From positions 1-64,000 of the forward strand of contig CALWSF010000007.1 of assembly GCA_944384125.1 (NCBI GenBank): 64,000 nucleotides of DNA, written 5' to 3'. Positions within the stretch are counted from its first letter, which is position 1, and each line of letters opens with the position of its first letter. Origin of the DNA: an uncultured Lachnospiraceae bacterium (lineage in GTDB: Bacteria > Bacillota > Clostridia > Lachnospirales > Lachnospiraceae). Position numbers and translations under genes: made by a program. The notes under the pieces are model-generated. The model searched no databases, was not told the origin of the DNA, and saw only the letters and a list, made by a program, of their open reading frames with translations. Shown in pieces: positions 53,141-62,800 of this stretch.

Positions 53141-53827
53141 ATGATAGAGATTACGGATCTCAATAAGGTTTACAAGGCCGGAACCCGCGCCTTGAAAAAT
53201 GTGAATATTACCATTGAAGACGGGGAGTTTGTTTTTATTATGGGAAGAAGCGGCTCAGGAAAGTCAACACTGATGAAGCTTCTTTTGAAGGAGACAGAGC
53301 CGACTTCAGGCCGGATTATTGTGAATGATATGGATTTGACCAGAATGCCAAGGCGATACGTTCCGAAGTACAGAAGGCGTCTGGGAGTGGTTTTTCAGGA
53401 TTTCAGGCTTTTAAAAGATAAAACGGTTTATGAAAATGTGGCCTTTGCCCAGCGTGTTATTGGTGTTCCGATACGTACAATCAGGGAAAATGTCCCTGAG
53501 ATGCTGCGGCTGGTAGGGCTTTCTTCAAAATACAAGTCATATCCCAATGAGCTTTCGGGAGGAGAACAGCAGAGAGTTGCCATTGCACGGGCACTGGTTA
53601 ATTCGCCGGAAATCCTTCTGGCGGACGAACCCACAGGCAATCTGGATGCACATAATTCCATGGAGATTATGGGACTTCTGGAGAAGATCAATGACAGAGG
53701 AACCACCGTTATTGTCGTGACGCACAGCCAGGAAATCGTGTCTCAGATGGGGAGACGGGTAATTACTCTGGATCGGGGCATAGTATTGGATGATTCAGGA
53801 GAGGGCGGTATTTACGATGAGAATTAG
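53141..53827 (+). CDS. Cell division ATPase FtsE
   Basis: A 228-residue ABC ATPase. Walker A GRSGSGKST is near residue 37, Q-loop VVFQDF, intact signature LSGGEQQR, Walker B LLADEPTGNLD and switch THSQE. With FtsX it controls peptidoglycan hydrolases at the septum. Start 53141 is six bases after GAGGA; the ATG six bases earlier is too close. Its end overlaps ftsX by 11 nt. Confidence 0.95.
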   Translation: MIEITDLNKVYKAGTRALKNVNITIEDGEFVFIMGRSGSGKSTLMKLLLKETEPTSGRIIVNDMDLTRMPRRYVPKYRRRLGVVFQDFRLLKDKTVYENVAFAQRVIGVPIRTIRENVPEMLRLVGLSSKYKSYPNELSGGEQQRVAIARALVNSPEILLADEPTGNLDAHNSMEIMGLLEKINDRGTTVIVVTHSQEIVSQMGRRVITLDRGIVLDDSGEGGIYDEN

Positions 53828-54725
53828 TACATTTTTTTATTGCCTGAAAGAAGGTATAAAAAATATAGGCAGAAATATCTGGTTCTCTCTTGCGTCAGCT
53901 GCGATAATTTCTGCCTGTATTTTTTTGTTCTGTCTGTTTTTTGCCCTGACTGCAAATGTGCAGTATATGGTCAGAATGGCGGAATCCACTGTGGGAATTA
54001 CAGTTTTTTTTGATGAGGGCATATCGGAGGCGGAGATACTTGCCATCGGCGATTCTATTCGGGAGAGAAGTGAAGTAAAAGAAGCACGGTATATTTCAGC
54101 TGAAGAGGCATGGGAAAATTTCCAGAAGGAATATTTTAAAGGCATGGAGGAGCTGGCAGAAGGGTTCGCAGATGATAATCCTCTGGCGGATTCGGCATCA
54201 TATGAAATCTATCTGAAAAGCATAGACGATCAGGCAGGCATGGTAGAGTGGCTTGATACTATACCTGAAATCAGAAAGATTAATTACTCCAGTGACACGG
54301 CTTCCGGGCTTTCCAATTTTAACAGGATGCTGGGACTTCTGTCTGCTGTTATTATTATCATCCTTCTTGCAGTGGCAGCATTTCTTATCAGCAATACGAT
54401 TATGACAGCGGCAGCATTCCGCAGGGATGAAAATAAAATTATGCGTCTTATAGGTGCTACAGGTTTTATGATTCGTGCTCCTTTCGTGGTTGAAGGAATT
54501 GTAATTGGATTTGTCGGAGCGGCAATTCCTCTGATCAGTGTGTATTTCCTTTACAGGAGCGCGGTGGCATATATGATGGAAAAATTTGGAATTTTGTCAA
54601 ATCTAATGGAATTTATACCTATTCAGGAAATTTTTCCTGAGATGGTGGCAGTGGCTATGATGCTGGGAGTTGGAATCGGATTTGTGGGAAGTTTCTTTAC
54701 GATCCGTCGTCATTTAAAGGTTTAA
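53817..54725 (+). CDS. Cell division protein FtsX
   Basis: A 302-residue four-helix membrane protein. One helix (about 20-45) precedes an external domain of 130 residues; three helices follow after residue 175. It contains MRLIGATGFMIRAPFVVEG, the typical FtsX cytoplasmic loop. The external domain is expected to activate the PcsB/EnvC-like protein encoded next. It is translationally coupled to ftsE. Confidence 0.94.
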   Translation: MRISTFFYCLKEGIKNIGRNIWFSLASAAIISACIFLFCLFFALTANVQYMVRMAESTVGITVFFDEGISEAEILAIGDSIRERSEVKEARYISAEEAWENFQKEYFKGMEELAEGFADDNPLADSASYEIYLKSIDDQAGMVEWLDTIPEIRKINYSSDTASGLSNFNRMLGLLSAVIIIILLAVAAFLISNTIMTAAAFRRDENKIMRLIGATGFMIRAPFVVEGIVIGFVGAAIPLISVYFLYRSAVAYMMEKFGILSNLMEFIPIQEIFPEMVAVAMMLGVGIGFVGSFFTIRRHLKV

Positions 54726-54733
54726 AAGACAGT

Positions 54734-54757
54734 CTTTCCCGCCGCATGGCGGGAAAG
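54734..54757 (+). other. Intra-operon hairpin between ftsX and the hydrolase gene
   Basis: CTTTCCCGCC (54734-54743) pairs perfectly with GGCGGGAAAG (54748-54757), loop GCAT. There is no T run, so it is probably an RNA stability or processing element rather than a terminator. Confidence 0.6.
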
Positions 54758-54787
54758 TTCAGATATGGCAAGGAGAGACGAAGGATA

Positions 54788-56002
54788 ATGAGGAAGAATG
54801 CAAAAGGTAAGGCGGCAAAGAGAATATGTTTGTCGGTTCTTCTGGCCTCACTCGCGGCGGTCCCCGGATACGGGGCGACGAAATCGGACGTAGACAGTGC
54901 AAAAGGAGAAATAGATTCCCTGGAGGCAGAAAAGGAGAAGACAGAGCAGGCTATCCGGGAGCTGGAAAGTCTTAAGAGCGATACGGAGGTTTATGTCCGG
55001 GAACTTGACAATCAGGTAGAGGCACTGGGAAAAGAGGTAAGCCGCCTGGAAGAGGAAATTGCAGGAAAAGAGGAAAATATCGAGACGGCGGCACAGGAGC
55101 TTGGCGAAGCCGAAGAGACTGAGGAAGAACAGTATGAATCCATGAAAAAGAGGATTAAATACATGTATGAGAAGGGAGACAGCAGTTATCTGGAGCTGCT
55201 TCTGGAATCCCGGACTATTTCCGAGCTTCTTAACCGGGCGGAATATGTAACAAAAATTTCTGAGTACGACAGAAAAATGCTGGATGAGTATGTAGCGGTA
55301 AAAGAGGATATTGCAGAGCGCAAGGAACAGCTGGAAAATGAGCGCCAGGAGCTGCAGCTTCTTAAGGACGAAACGTCAGCCAAGCAGAATTCAGTGGAGA
55401 CTCTTCTCGGGGAGAAAACAGCGGAACTTGAGAGAGTAAATGCCCAGATTGGGGAAAAAACCGAAGAGGCGGAAAAGTATGAGCAGGATATCAAAGCCCA
55501 GGAGGAAAAGATAAAACAGATCGAAGCGGAGCTTAAGCGCCAGGAGGAAGAAGCAAAAAAGGCGGCAGAGGCAGCGGGACAGACGTATAACACGGTAAGT
55601 ATTGGGAATATTAACTTTATATGGCCCTGTCCGTCCAGCAGCCGGATCACTTCTGTATTCGGAGGAAGAGAAGCCCCTACTGCCGGAGCTTCTACCAATC
55701 ACCAGGGAATAGATATAGGAGCTTCAACGGGAAGCGATATTGTTGCGGCTGCCGATGGTACGGTTACCATTTCTACATACAGTTACTCAGCCGGCAATTA
55801 TATTATGCTCAATCACGGCGGCGGTGTATCGACGGTTTATATGCATTGCTCCCAGCTTCTTGTGTCGCCCGGGGACACGGTAAAGCAGGGGCAGGTAATC
55901 GCTAAAGTCGGGTCTACCGGATATTCAACAGGCCCGCATCTGCATTTCGGAGTGCGTTATAACGGAAGTTATGTTAATCCGACAAACTATGTCAGTCCGT
56001 AA
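54788..56002 (+). CDS. PcsB/EnvC-like M23 murein hydrolase
   Basis: A 404-residue secreted protein. A signal peptide (residues 1-32, basic start and VLLASLAAVPGYG) is followed by two long coiled coils (about 33-115 and 150-270) and a C-terminal LytM domain with HQGIDIGAS, GGVSTVYMHC and GPHLHFGV, the zinc ligands HxxxD, H and HxH. The domain looks catalytically competent, unlike E. coli EnvC. It is the expected partner of FtsEX at division. ATG 54788 begins the signal peptide. Confidence 0.92.
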   Translation: MRKNAKGKAAKRICLSVLLASLAAVPGYGATKSDVDSAKGEIDSLEAEKEKTEQAIRELESLKSDTEVYVRELDNQVEALGKEVSRLEEEIAGKEENIETAAQELGEAEETEEEQYESMKKRIKYMYEKGDSSYLELLLESRTISELLNRAEYVTKISEYDRKMLDEYVAVKEDIAERKEQLENERQELQLLKDETSAKQNSVETLLGEKTAELERVNAQIGEKTEEAEKYEQDIKAQEEKIKQIEAELKRQEEEAKKAAEAAGQTYNTVSIGNINFIWPCPSSSRITSVFGGREAPTAGASTNHQGIDIGASTGSDIVAAADGTVTISTYSYSAGNYIMLNHGGGVSTVYMHCSQLLVSPGDTVKQGQVIAKVGSTGYSTGPHLHFGVRYNGSYVNPTNYVSP

Positions 56003-56019
56003 TATTTAGGAGGCGTAAG

Positions 56020-57291
56020 ATGGACAATAAAAATAAATTCTGGAGAGGCGTCATGGTGGGAGTTCTTGTTACCGCTTTTGTCTGCCTGGTAACAGTGGGA
56101 ACTTCGGCCGGTATATATATGTTCGGCCGCCGTGTAATTGACAATCAGGTGCAGGTTGAAACGAAACAGGATGGGCCGGCAGGAGAAGCGGACTCCCAGC
56201 TGGACCTGAGTCAGGTGGATGAGAAGCTGACCCAGATTCAGGATATTGTGGAGGATGAATTTCTTTATAAGGATCAGGTGGATCTGAAAAAGGGAGAGGC
56301 TGGTATTTATCAGGGATTTCTCAGCGCACTCAATGATCCCTATGCGGCTTATTATACGCCCGAGGAGCTTGCAAGCTTCATGGATGAGACGACAGGAAGC
56401 TACTGCGGCATAGGAGCTCTGGTGTCTCAGAATGTGACAACCGGGGTATGCACAATTGTGCGTGTGTTTGAGGGAAGCCCTGCTGAGGAGGCGGGAGTTC
56501 TGCCGGGAGATATCATCTACAAGGTAGACGGAGAAGAAGTGACGGGAACGGATCTGACACTGTTAGTCAACAATTATGTGAAGGGCGAAGAGGGTACAAA
56601 GGTTGTCATTACGATGTTCCGTGAGGACAGCGGAGAGTATGTGGATCTGGAAATCACGAGACGCCCCATTGATGTTCAGACTGTTTCGGGAAAGATGGTT
56701 ACAGATGAGATTGGTTATATATCCGTTATGGAGTTTGATATGGTCACGGATGAGCAGTTCAGACAGGAAATCGAAGAACTGCAGAACAGCGGAATGAAAA
56801 AACTGATCATTGATCTGCGTGACAACCCCGGAGGAGAGGTAACTACAGTTGTGTCAATGGCTGACTATATTCTGGAGGATGGCGGCAGAATTCTTACAGT
56901 GGCAAACAGAGAAGGGGACGAGGATGTGTATGCGGCAGAGGACGGCCACAGTCTTGATATCCCCATGGTAGTTCTGGTAAATGAAAATTCCGCCAGTGCA
57001 TCAGAAGTATTTACAGGAGCAATGAAAGATTATGGAGTTGCAACTATTGTCGGAACAAAGACCTATGGAAAGGGAATTGTTCAGACCCTGATCCCGCTGT
57101 CAGACGGCAGTGCTGTAAAACTCACAACGGATCATTACTATACGCCCAATGGAAATGATATACACGAAAAGGGAATTGAGCCGGATGTAGAGGTTGAGCT
57201 CAATGAAGAGGCAGCCAAAGAAGTGGTAATACCGGAGGAGATTGACAATCAGCTTCAGACAGCAATAGAAATACTTCAGCAGAATCAGTAG
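56020..57291 (+). CDS. C-terminal processing protease (S41, CtpA type)
   Basis: A 423-residue protein. One N-terminal membrane helix (about 10-35), a PDZ domain (about 125-210), and the S41 catalytic part with DLRDNPGG, the serine in NENSASASEVF and lysine in TKTYGKG. Members cut exported proteins near their C-terminus, often controlling peptidoglycan hydrolases. Position 18 bases after the PcsB-like gene suggests it regulates that protein. The operon ends here. Confidence 0.94.
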   Translation: MDNKNKFWRGVMVGVLVTAFVCLVTVGTSAGIYMFGRRVIDNQVQVETKQDGPAGEADSQLDLSQVDEKLTQIQDIVEDEFLYKDQVDLKKGEAGIYQGFLSALNDPYAAYYTPEELASFMDETTGSYCGIGALVSQNVTTGVCTIVRVFEGSPAEEAGVLPGDIIYKVDGEEVTGTDLTLLVNNYVKGEEGTKVVITMFREDSGEYVDLEITRRPIDVQTVSGKMVTDEIGYISVMEFDMVTDEQFRQEIEELQNSGMKKLIIDLRDNPGGEVTTVVSMADYILEDGGRILTVANREGDEDVYAAEDGHSLDIPMVVLVNENSASASEVFTGAMKDYGVATIVGTKTYGKGIVQTLIPLSDGSAVKLTTDHYYTPNGNDIHEKGIEPDVEVELNEEAAKEVVIPEEIDNQLQTAIEILQQNQ

Positions 57292-57360
57292 AAACAGATA
57301 AAATGGAGGCAGCCTGTCCGGGCGGACCTCTGAGGAAATTTTACAGATATATCAGTATTT

Positions 57361-57385
57361 CGGCCCCGGTTTTCCGGGGCCGTTT
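57361..57385 (+). terminator. Terminator of the ftsEX operon
   Basis: CGGCCCCGG (57361-57369) pairs with CCGGGGCCG (57374-57382), loop TTTT, then TTT. Confidence 0.7.
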
Positions 57386-57423
57386 CTGATTCAGAAGGTA
57401 AAAAATGCGGTATGACAAATGCA

Positions 57424-58851
57424 TCATTTTCCGGCATTCTTTTTATTTAGAATGCTGCGGGCAACGCTGATTCCATTGGCAGAAGCCTGCTGCAGTCCGC
57501 GTGTCACAGAGGCGCCGTCGCCGATTGCACGAAGTCCTGATACACTGGTTTCAAAATCTCTGTTTACCACAACTTTGTTGGAATAGAATTTGACTTCCAC
57601 ACCATAAAGCAGCGTTTCATCGCTGGCGATTCCGGGTGTGACTTTGTCCAGTGCAAGGATCATTTCCTTGATATCTACCATGATGCGGTGGGGCAGAACC
57701 AGTGACAGATCGCCGGGGACAGCGTCCTTCAGAGTGGGAATCAGATTGTTTCGGCAGAGGCGCTCCTCTGTTGTACGCCGTCCTCTCTGAAAATCTCCGA
57801 AAGTCTGAACCATAATTTTGCCGTCACACAGCATGTTGCTTAAGCGGGCAATGTGCTTGCCGTACTCAATAGGAGTTTTAAAGGGCTTGGTAAAATTTTT
57901 TGAGACAAGAAGGGCAAAATTAGTGTTGTCTGTTTTGTACTCTTTTGACTTGTAGGCATGTCCGTTGACTACCGCCAGGCCATTTTCGTAATATTCCGTT
58001 GCAACCTCGCCGGACGGATTAGTACAGAAGGTTCTGACTTTGTCATCAAAAGTAGGAGTGTAGTATACAAGTTTTGCCTCATAGAGGTTTTTGTTTAGGA
58101 ACTCCATTACCTCATCCCTTACTTCAACTCGCACGCCGATGTCAACTGTGCCTACCCGGGTTTCAATTTCATGCTGACGGCATATATGGCTGAACCAGTC
58201 GGAACCCTCCCGTCCGATTGCTGCGACAATTTCATCTGCGGCAAAAACATCTCCGGAGTCGGTGACAACGGCTTTTGCTTCCCCGTTTTCTATCATGATA
58301 TCTTTTACCATGGTATTAAAGAGCATTTCTACCCCCTGTTTTTGGAGATGGTTTTGCAGGCGGGTGTAAATTTTATATCCCTCTTCTGTGCCCAGATGAC
58401 GGATAGGACATTCGATCAGTTTCAGATTGGCAGTAATTGCTTTGCGTCGGATTTCCTGGATCTCTTTCTGTTTGTCAAGTCCATAGACATTTTTGTCGGC
58501 TCCGAATTCCAGGTAAATGCGATCAGATTCCTGAATAAGTTCCTGTGCCGTGTCATAGCCCAGAAGTTCCGGCAGATTGCCGCCCACATCGGGGGATAAA
58601 GAGAGTTTTCCGTCGGAAAAAGCACCGGCTCCGGCAAAACCCGTAGTGATGGCACAGGGCTGACATCCCATACAGACTTTTGTAGTACGTTTGGGGCAAA
58701 CCCGTTTTTCAATAGGGCGTCCTTTTTCAATCATGAGGATTTTCATGTCCGGTTTCTGACGGATCAGTTCATATGCACAGAAAATGCCGGATGGGCCGGC
58801 TCCGATAATGATTACGTCAGCAGTACGGGAAATATTTTTTGTATCAGTCAA
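57424..58851 (-). CDS. FAD-dependent dehydrogenase (NAD(P)/FAD family, YhiN/HI0933-unrelated type)
   Basis: A 475-residue flavoprotein. The dinucleotide motif VIIIGAGPSGIFCAYE is near residue 13, CPKRTTKVCMGCQPCAITTGFAGAGAFSDGKL shows a cysteine cluster around residues 53-66, and GDGASVTRGLQQA lies near the C-terminus as the second FAD contact. The start is TTG 58851, nine bases after GGAGG. Genes of this type are annotated as uncharacterised FAD dehydrogenases; the substrate is unknown. The Cys-rich patch could hold an iron-sulfur centre or a redox pair. Monocistronic. Confidence 0.8.
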   Translation of the reverse strand: MTDTKNISRTADVIIIGAGPSGIFCAYELIRQKPDMKILMIEKGRPIEKRVCPKRTTKVCMGCQPCAITTGFAGAGAFSDGKLSLSPDVGGNLPELLGYDTAQELIQESDRIYLEFGADKNVYGLDKQKEIQEIRRKAITANLKLIECPIRHLGTEEGYKIYTRLQNHLQKQGVEMLFNTMVKDIMIENGEAKAVVTDSGDVFAADEIVAAIGREGSDWFSHICRQHEIETRVGTVDIGVRVEVRDEVMEFLNKNLYEAKLVYYTPTFDDKVRTFCTNPSGEVATEYYENGLAVVNGHAYKSKEYKTDNTNFALLVSKNFTKPFKTPIEYGKHIARLSNMLCDGKIMVQTFGDFQRGRRTTEERLCRNNLIPTLKDAVPGDLSLVLPHRIMVDIKEMILALDKVTPGIASDETLLYGVEVKFYSNKVVVNRDFETSVSGLRAIGDGASVTRGLQQASANGISVARSILNKKNAGK

Positions 58852-58913
58852 TGTTATGATCCTCCTTGCGATTTTTACGTTTTTAACAGATAAGTACAAA
58901 AACCGCAACTTAA

Positions 58914-58942
58914 AGTCTAGCATATTTGGAAGGCATGATCAA
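58914..58942 (-). promoter_or_regulatory. Promoter of the FAD dehydrogenase gene
   Basis: On the minus strand TTGATC (complement of 58937-58942), 17-bp spacer, TAGACT (complement of 58914-58919). Confidence 0.6.
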
Positions 58943-59016
58943 TATTCCCGGTAAAGGGCGGTAAGGAACAATGTAAAATGTGCGCTGTCCTGCAGTTTAT
59001 ATCAGAGAATCGGGGC

Positions 59017-59045
59017 TTTACACAGTCTGAAAAGCCTGATAGAAT
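59017..59045 (+). promoter_or_regulatory. Promoter of pth-mfd
   Basis: TTTACA (59017-59022), 17-bp spacer, TAGAAT (59040-59045), with TGA just before the -10. Confidence 0.7.
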
Positions 59046-59057
59046 GAAACGACGAGG

Positions 59058-59091
59058 AGCGTTAGATTCTGTTACTGCAAAATCTAACGCT
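59058..59091 (+). other. Leader stem-loop of pth
   Basis: AGCGTTAGATT (59058-59068) pairs perfectly with AATCTAACGCT (59081-59091). It starts within about ten bases of the predicted transcription start and has no T run, so it is probably a 5' stabilising or regulatory structure. Confidence 0.5.
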
Positions 59092-59186
59092 AAATGGCGT
59101 GCAAATATACAAAATGCCCGGGCGGCGGATATTTCCGGATTGAGGAGTCTGATTATGCGGGCGTTGGAATAAGGAGACGAGAAAAT

Positions 59187-59813
59187 ATGTATATTATAGC
59201 AGGACTTGGAAATCCGGGGAAAAAATATGAGGGGAGCCGTCATAATGTCGGATTTATGGCGCTGGATGCACTGGCGGATCATTACGGAATACAGGTATCT
59301 GAAAAGGCTCACAAAGCTCTGATTGGAAAGGGTATAATTGAGGGAAACAAAGTTATTCTGGTAAAGCCGCAGACTTTTATGAATCTGAGCGGAGAGAGCA
59401 TTCGGGCCGTTCTGGATTATTACAAGGCAGAACCGTCCGAATTTATCGTGATCTATGATGATATCAGTCTGGTGCCGGGAAATATCCGGATCAGAAAAAA
59501 AGGAAGCGCCGGAGGGCACAACGGGATTAAAAATATTATCGCCCATCTTGGAACGCAGGAATTTCCCAGAATCCGCATAGGCGTGGGAGAAAAACCGGAG
59601 AAGATGGATCTGGCTGATTATGTTCTGGGTCATTTTTCCAAAGGCGAGGAAGAAGTAATGAGACAGGCTTATCAGGACGGAGCCCAGGCGGCTGTGTCAA
59701 TGATGACGGATGGAATTGATGCGGCGATGAACCGTTTTAACGGAGCAGCCCGTGGGGAGAAAAAAGAGAGTGCACGGGGAAAGAAAGAGGAAAGAGATGG
59801 GAAGGATCTTTAA
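59187..59813 (+). CDS. Peptidyl-tRNA hydrolase
   Basis: A 208-residue Pth. It has GLGNPGKKYEGSRHNVGF with the catalytic histidine and the HN pair, KPQTFMNLSGES, and YDDISL..GGHNGIKNII. It recycles peptidyl-tRNA. Start 59187 has AAGGAG upstream. The C-terminal 20 residues are extended and highly charged (Lys/Glu). The end overlaps mfd by 17 nt. Confidence 0.95.
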   Translation: MYIIAGLGNPGKKYEGSRHNVGFMALDALADHYGIQVSEKAHKALIGKGIIEGNKVILVKPQTFMNLSGESIRAVLDYYKAEPSEFIVIYDDISLVPGNIRIRKKGSAGGHNGIKNIIAHLGTQEFPRIRIGVGEKPEKMDLADYVLGHFSKGEEEVMRQAYQDGAQAAVSMMTDGIDAAMNRFNGAARGEKKESARGKKEERDGKDL

Positions 59814-62800
59814 TAACCCGCTGGAGGAGCTGGCGGAGTATCAGGATTTGAAGCAGGCGCTGGAAAAGGGGGAAGGACCCCTTCTGGCCAGCGGATGTCT
59901 GGAGTCACAGAAGGCACACCTTATGTCTGAGCTGGCATCGGTAACTCCGTGGAAACTGATTGTGACGCATGATGATCAGAGAGCCCGCGAGATTTATGAG
60001 GATTACCGGTGCTTTGATCCGGATGTACTTTTATATCCCGCACGGGATCTTCTGTTTTACAGCTCAGATATTCACGGAAATCTTCTGACCCGGCAGAGAA
60101 TGCAGGTTATGCAGAGTATTCTGGAAAATAATAAAGGAACAGTGGTTACCACAATTGACGGTTTGATGGAGCATCTTCTTCCCATTGAGAATATGAAACA
60201 TCACTGTCTGACTGTGTCGGCGGAAGAAACGATCGATGTGGAGGAATTCAGCCGCTCTCTTGCTGAGATGGGCTATGAGAAAGTGGCTCAGGTTGACGGT
60301 ACGGGCCAGTTTTCTGTCCGGGGCGGTATTATTGATATATTTCCTCTGACAGAGGAGGTACCGTACCGGATTGAACTCTGGGGAGATGAAGTGGATTCCA
60401 TCCGTACCTTTGATCCGGAAAGTCAGAGATCCATTGAGCAGGCAGAGGAAGCTGTTATCTATCCTGCCACGGAGATGGTGTTTTCTTCTAAAGAGACAGA
60501 AGCGGGAATTGAGCGGATTGAAAAGGAACAGAAAAAATGTGTGAAAAAGCTCCGGGATCAGATGAAAACAGAGGAGGCATACCGGCTTAACTCCGCGGTA
60601 AATGAAGTTCTGGAAGGCCTCAGGGAGGGATTCAGAGTTCATGGCCTAGGCAGTTACATCCGGTATTTCTGTGAGGAGACGGTTTCATTTCTGGATTATT
60701 TTCCGGGGCAGGAACTGACCATTTTCCTGGATGAGCCGCTCCGGCTCAGGGAAAAGCTTGAAGTAACAGAAGAGGAATTCCGTGAGAGCATGTCCCACAG
60801 GATAGAGGGAGGATATCTTCTTCCGGGGCAGGCTTCCTTTCTCTTTTCGGCAAAGGAGACGCTTGCCATGGCACTGGGGGACAGAACTCTTCTCATGCTG
60901 GGGCTGGAGCAGAAGCTTCCGGGTATAACTGTAAAAAAGAAATACGGATTTTCTGTGAAAAATGTGAATTCCTATCAGAATGGATTTGAGCTTCTCATAA
61001 ATGATCTGACTCACTGGAAAAAGGCAAAATACCGGGTTGTTCTTCTGTCCGGTTCAAGAACGAGAGCGAGCCGCCTGGCCAGTGATCTCAGAGAGTATGA
61101 TTTGCGGGCATTCTGCCCGGATGAGGGCCATGAGATGGTTGGACCCGGGGAGATCATGGTAACTTACGGAAATCTTCACCGGGGCTTTGAGTATCCTCTG
61201 ATCAAATTTGTAGTGATAACAGAGGGAGATATGTTCGGCGGCAGCCGTCAGAAAAAGAAACGGAAAAAGACATACTATCAGGGAAAGCATATTCAGAGTT
61301 TTTCAGAGCTTTCCGTGGGCGACTATGTGGTGCATGAGAGTCACGGACTCGGCATCTACCGCGGAATTGAAAAGATAGAGCAGGATAAGGTAATCAAGGA
61401 TTATATCAAGATTGAATACAGGGACGGGGGGAACCTGTATCTTCCTGCAACCCGGCTGGAGGGAATCCAGAAGTATGCGGGGTCTGATGCCAAAGCACCG
61501 AAGCTGAATAAACTGGGGGGCAGTGAATGGACTAAGACAAAGACGAAGGTGCGGGGAGCTGTCCGTGAGATTGCAAAAGATCTGGTGGAGCTCTATGCTG
61601 CCAGACAGAGAAGCGAAGGCTACCAGTACGGACCTGACACTGTGTGGCAGAAAGAATTTGAGGAGATGTTTCCCTTTGAGGAAACCGAGGATCAGCTGGA
61701 GGCAATTGAGGCCACAAAGCGGGATATGGAGAGCCGGCGTATTATGGATCGCCTTATCTGCGGCGATGTGGGGTACGGAAAGACGGAAATTGCTCTGAGG
61801 GCTGCGTTTAAGGCAATACAGGAGGGAAAGCAGGTTGTGTATCTTGTACCCACAACAATTCTTGCCCAGCAGCATTACAATACCTTTGTACAGCGAATGA
61901 AGGATTTTCCGGTTCGGGTTGATATGCTGTCCCGTTTCAGAACAGCGGGGGAGCAGAAGAAAACACTGGAGGATCTGAAACGGGGAGTTGTGGACGTACT
62001 CATAGGAACACACAGAATTTTATCCAAGGATGTTTCTTTCAAAAATCTGGGGCTTCTGATCATTGATGAGGAGCAGAGGTTCGGGGTAGCGCATAAGGAA
62101 AAAATCAAACAGCTGAAAGAAAATGTGGATGTGCTGACGCTGACGGCAACGCCTATTCCCCGCACCCTCCATATGAGCCTTGTGGGGATTCGGGACATGA
62201 GCGTTCTGGAGGAGCCGCCGGTAGATCGCCTTCCCATTCAGACATACGTGATGGAGTACAGTGATGAAATGGTGCGTGAGGCAATACACCGGGAGATAGC
62301 CCGGGGAGGCCAGGTGTACTATGTTTACAACCGTGTCAGCAATATTGATGAGGTAGCCAATCATGTGGCGTCTCTGGTGCCGGAAGCAAATGTCGTTTTT
62401 GCACACGGGCAGATGCATGAGCACGAGCTGGAGAAAATAATGCTGGATTTTGTGAGCGGAGAGATTGATGTGCTTGTGTCAACGACTATCATTGAGACCG
62501 GCCTTGATATTCCCAACGCAAATACAATTATCATTCATGACGCTGACAGACTGGGACTGTCTCAGCTCTATCAGATACGGGGACGGGTGGGGCGTTCCAG
62601 CCGGACGTCCTATGCGTTTCTGATGTACCGGCGCGACAAGCTTCTGCGTGAGGAGGCGGAAAAGCGTCTGCAGGCTATCAGAGAGTTTACGGAGCTGGGA
62701 AGCGGAATTAAAATCGCCATGCGGGATCTGGAGCTGCGCGGAGCCGGAAATATTCTGGGAGCAGAGCAGCATGGCCACATGGAGGCGGTCGGGTATGATC

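Noticed and set aside
58978..59172. 64-codon ORF upstream of pth
   Set aside because: It spans the promoter and leader hairpin and has no ribosome site.
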